Shown: piece by piece, positions 59,914-64,000 of the stretch | How the letters are laid out: every line of letters starts with the position of its first letter | Position numbering within the stretch: position 1 is the first letter of the stretch | DNA from: Acuticoccus sp. I52.16.1 | GTDB lineage: Bacteria > Pseudomonadota > Alphaproteobacteria > Rhizobiales > Amorphaceae | Length of the DNA: 64,000 nucleotides | Direction of reading: 5' to 3' | Assembly: GCF_022865125.1 (NCBI RefSeq) | Contig: NZ_CP094828.1 | Location: 2,294,001 to 2,358,000, forward strand | Program-made: the position numbers and the translations under genes | Notes under the pieces: generated by a model | Told to the model about the DNA's origin: nothing | The model's input: only the letters and a program-made list of their open reading frames with translations | Databases searched by the model: none

Positions 59914-60086
59914 CGGGCTCCATCCTACTCAGGAGTTGGAGCCTCCGGCAGACCCGGCGCGGGTCAGATTGAACCGGACCACGGTCGCAACAGATGACGG
60001 ATCTGGCGCCGAACATGCCGTCTGGAACATTGATGTCGGAACCCTCTTAACGCGGCGGATCTCTTCTGCTAGTCGGGTGCTCTCCC

Positions 60087-60176
60087 GGAGGGGTGGCCGA
60101 GTGGTCGAAGGCGCACGCCTGGAAAGTGTGTAGGCGGGAAACCGTCTCGAGGGTTCGAATCCCTCTCCCTCCGCCA
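60087..60176 (+). tRNA. tRNA-Ser, anticodon GGA
   Basis: The 90-base sequence folds as a class II (long variable arm) tRNA. The acceptor strands GGAGGGG and TCCCTCC pair, the D-arm begins GGCCGAGTGG, the anticodon GGA is at 60121-60123 within CTGGAAA, a serine-type variable arm follows, and the T-loop reads GGGTTCGAATCCC. The CCA end is encoded (60174-60176). It decodes UCC and UCU. The 3' part of tRNA-Ser genes is a frequent integration site for islands, and transposon-broken genes lie on its left and a nuclease-helicase on its right. Confidence 0.96.
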
Positions 60177-60202
60177 TCAGCCCTCGCGAAAGTGTTCTCC
60201 CG

Positions 60203-60223
60203 ATCCGGCTGCGGCCGGATTTT
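60203..60223 (+). terminator. Rho-independent terminator of the tRNA gene
   Basis: ATCCGGC, loop TGCG, GCCGGAT followed by TTT forms a 7-bp stem with a short T-run 27 bp after the tRNA 3' end. Confidence 0.75.
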
Positions 60224-60679
60224 CTCGTTGTTTTCGAGGGTTATGCGGTTGGGGCTGAGCACCGGCCCGGACGCCAGGCGGACCGAAGACGGTCTCTCAG
60301 GGCCGACATTCTCCAGACCTGATGACTGCGCCGATTGGTGAATTGTTCGCAAGTCATTCAAACTTAGGGTATTTCGACGCCGGTAGGCTGAACGCTTCGA
60401 CGTCAGTGGCAGCCGATCCAATGGACCAGAAATCGAACATTTGCAAAGAAATGAGACCGGCCTCAGATCAAAACGGTTCAAGCCCGAAGGTGTCGTTCGC
60501 CGCGTTCGCCGGGAGCGACCACGCTACCGAACGTCACGGTAAGTGATCCCAGTCGACCCTGACGGGGCGGAGCGGCGGAAAGTTGCGGCCGCGCTTTCTC
60601 CTGATGGAGAACCTTTATGTTCATAGTCCCTTGTCGCAGAGAGTCAAAGTGGGATTTTAAGTTGTTGTCGGCCTACCAT
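60224..60679. other. 456-bp region without a convincing gene
   Basis: Base composition is lower in GC than the surrounding catabolic genes. Short open frames here lack ribosome sites and recognisable motifs. No copy of the tRNA 3' end (an attachment-site repeat) is visible in it. Confidence 0.5.
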
Positions 60680-63600
60680 CTAGTTGCGAACCCTGAACGA
60701 GCCGCTTTTCCGGACAACACTATGTCCCTCCATGAACGGGATATCGCAGTCGGTGCGATCGTCGAGAAATGTCTCGGCGAAGTACTTCAGAAGTCGCGAA
60801 TCTCGCATTACCTCTAAATCGCCGGGTAGATGATTTATTACCTCTTGGCTTGCCAAAACTACGAGCTTGGCGCGTGGCCGTGAGGCCATGACATTGAACC
60901 GATTGAGCGACAGGAGGAACTCATCCTCGTCGGCGATCGCATCGGGATCGCCCAGAGCGTAGCTGGCGATGATCACGTCACGCTGCTGTCCTTGGAAGCG
61001 TTCCACGGTGTTCACCGCGTCGCGGATGAGCCTGCCATCGTCGCCGAGCGGTTCAAATAGGGCTTGCAGCTTGGACACTATCAGCGCCTTGTGTGCGCGG
61101 TGCGGCGTCACCACGCCAACGGCGTCCGTCCAAAAGCTGCTCAGATTATGTAGCCCCGCACTGCTCGCCTGCGGGTCTCCATGGAGACCGGTGCCTAGGT
61201 GGCCCCGAAGCATCCAGAGCAGCGCCGCCACAGCTTGGGCCTCAAAGTCGTTCCACTGACTGCTGCGTCCTTCCGGATAGATGAAGGCAGAAATGGGCTG
61301 GCTAGGCTCCAGCAGCCGGGCATACTCGGTGCCGAACGCGAGATTCCGAGGCCAGTTCGCCGGTACCGCCGCAGGGAGAGGTGTCTCCAGCCGCATGCGC
61401 AGATCCGGGAAGTGGGCGGTAAGACCAGCCGGATAGCCAGCGAAGCGCCCGAGGCCGACGATCGTGCTGTTCGAACGGTAGTTTTCCAGCAGATCCTTCG
61501 AGGTCACTCCCCGATGGTCCGCGACAAAGTCATAGACGGATCCAACGAGCTTCTCGAGGCCGAGCGGCGCCTGCACCGCGTGAATGGGCGGCAACTGCTT
61601 GGGATCCCCGACGACGATCGTTGAGCCGCCTTCGGCGAGCGGCGCCAGGGCAAGTACGGCGTTGGCCATGTCCATCTGGGACGCCTCGTCGATCAGGACC
61701 ACGTCGAAGAGAGGAGGCGCGAAGTTGCCCTTTAGGCCGGCGAATTTGGTTACCTGCTGCGGCGGCGCCGATACGATCGCGGACGTCGTCCCGGCGGTCA
61801 ACAGATCGTGCAGGTCGCGGATGCCAGGCGCATCCTTATCGTTGAGGAGGTTGACGCCCGCCGGCATGCCCGGAGCATCCTCCTTCGAGCCGGAACGCAG
61901 ACGGGCCAACCGCACTTTGCCGGTCGTCGCCTCTCCGAGCGAAGCGATCTGTCGGAAGGTGCGCAGCACAATGTTGTCGGCCGCGTCGTAGGTATTGCTC
62001 GTCACCAGGATCCGGATCGCCTTTCCGGCGGCGTGAGCTTCCAGCAGCAGCCCGAGCAGAATGGCCCGTAGCGTCTGCGACTTACCTGTCCCAGGCGGAC
62101 CCCAGATGAGGGCGAGGCGCTTCTCCATCGCTTCCCGCCATGCGTCCCACTGGCTGTCGTTGAGCTCGGTGCCGAGCGCCTCTAGCGTCGTCCGAGTCGC
62201 GGCGGCATTCCTGCCAGTGAGAGCAAGCGCCGTCTTTTGTGTATCCCAGAGCACGTCCGCCACGGGCACATGGGCGGTAGCGGTCTTGGGAGCCGACTTC
62301 CCGATGACGTTGGCTGTCGGGGTGCCGGCGCTAATCGCCAGGGGCGGGTTGCCGATGGCCTTAAGCGCGATCTCGAGCCTTCCCGTCAGGAAGTCTTGCA
62401 CCTGGCGGTCGAGGACGACGTCGCGGCTCAGGTCAAGCGTGAATTCGATCCGTCGCAGATAGGCATCGACCTCGGGCCTGAAATATACTGCGACAAGCCT
62501 GGCGTCGCGGTCGATGGCGAGCAGCTGCGTCGCCGTCAGTGTTCCTGGGGATCGGAATTCGTTGATCCAGCTTGGTAGATCCGGAGCAAGCGGCACGCCG
62601 CCAGTGAAGTCGCTGAGCCGCCGAGAATAGAAGTCTGGCACTGAATCCGGGGAAAGTGCGCAGAGGAAGTCCCCTTCCTCGAACTTGGCTTCGCGTGATC
62701 CTTCCGCAAGCGTGTAAATCCGTAACCCAGGACGCAGCGTGACTCCAAGCGTCCGCGCGGCACTCGCCAAGTCAACTCCCGTGAGCTCCGCCTCAAGCCG
62801 CGCGGCGAGGTATTTCGCCTCTCGCTCGTGGACGGGCATGGCCAAAGATATGCCGTGCTCTAAGCCCACGACTTGCGCGTTGAGCCGAGCGAAGGCGTAC
62901 CAGATCTGCCCGTCAGCACTCACGCTGCGCAGCATCGCCGGCGGTTTGATGTCCGTGATCTTGGGAGCGCGGCTGCGTAGTTGGCCCTTAAGGTCGAGGC
63001 GAAGTCGCCACAAGATGGAATGAAGCGCGTGCAGCTTCATCGTTACCGTCGAACGCAGTTGGGTGACCTGCTGACTCCATGGACGAGGCTGACCCATACG
63101 GGTCCAGATCTCGTGCGCCCGCTCCGAGGGTACCTGATCAGATAGCGGATCCTCGAAGATCACCGGCACACGGAACTCAAACGGTGTCGCGCCCTGCTTT
63201 GGTGGAGGTGCATAGGCCCGTGCCAGTCCAAGCAGCGAGTAATAATGGGGGATGGGCGCCGCTACGAGCGCCTGGACCGCGTTGCGGACAATGGTGATCG
63301 GCGCGCTAACCGAGCGCAGCTTGGCATTTTCGATAATCTCTTCGGGCGGAAACAGCCATGCAAGCTTCTTCAGGCTGCCGTCGGCAAGAATGTGATGGAG
63401 GTTGCGACCAATTACGCGCAGAATGTGGTCGTAGGTGACGCTGTCCCAAATGTAGATTTGTACCGTTGCGTCCGCCTTGTCTTTGGTCGCGTCGGAGAGC
63501 GCCTTCTCAACATAGGCAAGGAAGCTCAGGAGTTCTCGGCTCTCGCTCTGGACGCTGCGGTTGTCATTTACAAAGACCTGCGCGTCGATCTTCTCCCGCT

Positions 63601-64000
63601 GTCCACTCGCATTCGAGTAGCCGCCGACGCCAAAGGCGAGCGTCAGGCCGCTCCCGATGTCGAAGTCGGCCGAAAGATAGAGGTTGAGGTCAGCCCAGTT
63701 CGGGATGACGGCCGACGTGCCCGAACCCGCGGGAATGTCGCTGCTGCCGGTCGCCAGCGACTGCGCACGTCCCGCAACTACCGTCCGTGTGGCGCGCAGC
63801 TTAGGATGGCAGTCAAAGGCCAAGTCGTCGGACTTCAATGGTGCCAGCGAGGCGGTAGTATTGATCTTGCGGTCGCCAAGCGCGCGCCGAGCGCCGCGAG
63901 GCAGGAAGGCGATAGAGCTGAGATGCCCCTGCGCCTTCGCCATTGGCATGCAATGATCCGGATGCTCAGGGGTGCTCGCGCTCCACGCATAGCCTAGGTA
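60680..64000 (-). CDS. UPF1-like SF1 helicase with RNase H-like nuclease region (TM0106/RecB-like nuclease-helicase type), 5' end beyond window
   Basis: At least 1089 residues are present from an internal Met at 63949, and the frame is open to base 64000, so the gene very likely starts outside. Near the edge, 'PDHCMPMAKAQGHLSSIAFL' and 'INTTASLAPL' resemble the linker after a RecB-like nuclease domain. 'DLNLYLSADFDIGSGLTLAFGV' is an RNase H-like motif I. The C-terminal half has Walker A 'GPPGTGKSQT' (about residue 615), Walker B 'VLIDEASQMD', motif III 'VVGDPKQLPPI', motif V 'NTVERFQGQQRDVII' and motif VI 'LNRFNVMASRPR'. It probably unwinds and cuts nucleic acid, in defence or repair. Codon and base use are less GC-biased than elsewhere in the window. 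Confidence 0.85.
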   Translation of the reverse strand, partial: YLGYAWSASTPEHPDHCMPMAKAQGHLSSIAFLPRGARRALGDRKINTTASLAPLKSDDLAFDCHPKLRATRTVVAGRAQSLATGSSDIPAGSGTSAVIPNWADLNLYLSADFDIGSGLTLAFGVGGYSNASGQREKIDAQVFVNDNRSVQSESRELLSFLAYVEKALSDATKDKADATVQIYIWDSVTYDHILRVIGRNLHHILADGSLKKLAWLFPPEEIIENAKLRSVSAPITIVRNAVQALVAAPIPHYYSLLGLARAYAPPPKQGATPFEFRVPVIFEDPLSDQVPSERAHEIWTRMGQPRPWSQQVTQLRSTVTMKLHALHSILWRLRLDLKGQLRSRAPKITDIKPPAMLRSVSADGQIWYAFARLNAQVVGLEHGISLAMPVHEREAKYLAARLEAELTGVDLASAARTLGVTLRPGLRIYTLAEGSREAKFEEGDFLCALSPDSVPDFYSRRLSDFTGGVPLAPDLPSWINEFRSPGTLTATQLLAIDRDARLVAVYFRPEVDAYLRRIEFTLDLSRDVVLDRQVQDFLTGRLEIALKAIGNPPLAISAGTPTANVIGKSAPKTATAHVPVADVLWDTQKTALALTGRNAAATRTTLEALGTELNDSQWDAWREAMEKRLALIWGPPGTGKSQTLRAILLGLLLEAHAAGKAIRILVTSNTYDAADNIVLRTFRQIASLGEATTGKVRLARLRSGSKEDAPGMPAGVNLLNDKDAPGIRDLHDLLTAGTTSAIVSAPPQQVTKFAGLKGNFAPPLFDVVLIDEASQMDMANAVLALAPLAEGGSTIVVGDPKQLPPIHAVQAPLGLEKLVGSVYDFVADHRGVTSKDLLENYRSNSTIVGLGRFAGYPAGLTAHFPDLRMRLETPLPAAVPANWPRNLAFGTEYARLLEPSQPISAFIYPEGRSSQWNDFEAQAVAALLWMLRGHLGTGLHGDPQASSAGLHNLSSFWTDAVGVVTPHRAHKALIVSKLQALFEPLGDDGRLIRDAVNTVERFQGQQRDVIIASYALGDPDAIADEDEFLLSLNRFNVMASRPRAKLVVLASQEVINHLPGDLEVMRDSRLLKYFAETFLDDRTDCDIPFMEGHSVVRKSGSFRVRN

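Larger units (their letters stand above)
58646..59966 (-). mobile_element. IS3-family insertion sequence, copy 2 (different subgroup)
   Basis: Related 26-bp terminal repeats start TGAACTGCACCGGG at 58646 and, as reverse complement, TGACCCGCGCCGGG at 59966. Both end in CCGGAGGC, with 20 of 26 matching. orfA and orfB lie inside on the minus strand and are intact. The bases next to the two ends do not form a direct repeat, and the interrupted hydrolase does not continue on the right side. Recombination or a deletion after insertion is therefore likely. The transposase differs clearly from that of the copy at 44108. Confidence 0.9.

Noticed and set aside
60322-60546. Short plus-strand frame between tRNA-Ser and the helicase
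   Set aside because: It has no ribosome site, no recognisable motif and a composition unlike coding DNA here.
1-64000. CRISPR arrays, rRNA operons, prophage structural genes
   Set aside because: No regularly spaced repeats, rRNA-like sequence or phage structural motifs were seen on reading the window.

Overview
The window is strongly GC-rich chromosomal DNA. Its content points to an alphaproteobacterium, probably Hyphomicrobiales: three complete TRAP transporters, many short-chain dehydrogenases (SDRs), FixL/FixJ-type signalling, CoxL-type molybdo-hydroxylase genes, and IS3 and IS630 elements. Almost everything is accessory catabolism. The only housekeeping feature is a tRNA-Ser(GGA) at 60087-60176.

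Layout. (1) 1-10.5 kb: a branched-chain-type ABC substrate-binding protein cut by the left edge, a DHDPS-family aldolase, a GntR/HutC regulator, four SDR or EthD-like genes, an SMP-30 lactonase, a Baeyer-Villiger monooxygenase and a two-subunit CoA-transferase. Three related operator-like sites (one a perfect 24-bp palindrome) sit before the divergent or leading genes. Together they suggest a GntR-controlled route ketone -> lactone/ester -> hydroxy acid -> CoA ester. (2) 10.5-24.2 kb: a TetR gene and a group D flavin hydroxylase on the minus strand, divergent from a tightly packed 12-gene plus-strand run. That run holds a second group D oxygenase, a flavin reductase, a TauE/SafE exporter, two complete TRAP transporters each followed by an unusual M24 (creatinase-like) protein, and an SDR. 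The largest gap is about 29 bp, so it is probably one transcription unit for import and breakdown of an unknown, possibly sulfur-containing, compound. (3) 24.2-32.8 kb: two LysR regulators, a RuBisCO-like protein overlapping a DUF1537 sugar-acid kinase, a third TRAP transporter and an NAD-dependent epimerase. The pair resembles the 3-oxo-isoapionate kinase / transcarboxylase-hydrolase branch of apiose catabolism. (4) 32.9-36.5 kb: an SDR, an AhpD-like protein, a frameshifted glycine-betaine-type binding protein, and a quinone oxidoreductase divergent from an HxlR regulator.

(5) 36.7-43.9 kb: a GlxA-type AraC regulator followed by a periplasmic molybdo-hydroxylase ([2Fe-2S] and Mo subunits), cytochrome c, a Tat-type metallo-beta-lactamase-fold protein, three cobalt-type nitrile hydratase / thiocyanate hydrolase-like subunits (the beta subunit is split and placed on both sides of alpha), a small unassigned ORF and a DUF302 protein. 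(6) 43.9-46.4 kb: an enolase-superfamily gene cut by an IS3 element that is itself cut by an IS630 element. Removing the IS630 and one TA restores the IS3 orfB frame exactly. (7) 46.5-56.7 kb: an MBL-fold hydrolase, a decayed HlyD/EmrA gene, a CBS protein, AhpD-like, cupin and NmrA proteins, and a four-gene signalling operon (a membrane histidine kinase with seven PAS domains plus three response regulators). (8) 57-60 kb: an SDR and a chloroperoxidase-like alpha/beta hydrolase that carries a one-base deletion and is truncated by a second, different IS3 element. (9) 60-64 kb: tRNA-Ser with its terminator, about 450 bp without a convincing gene, and a large UPF1-like helicase with an RNase H-like region that is still open at the right edge.

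Functions come from reading protein motifs and gene order. No database search was possible, and substrates are inferences.
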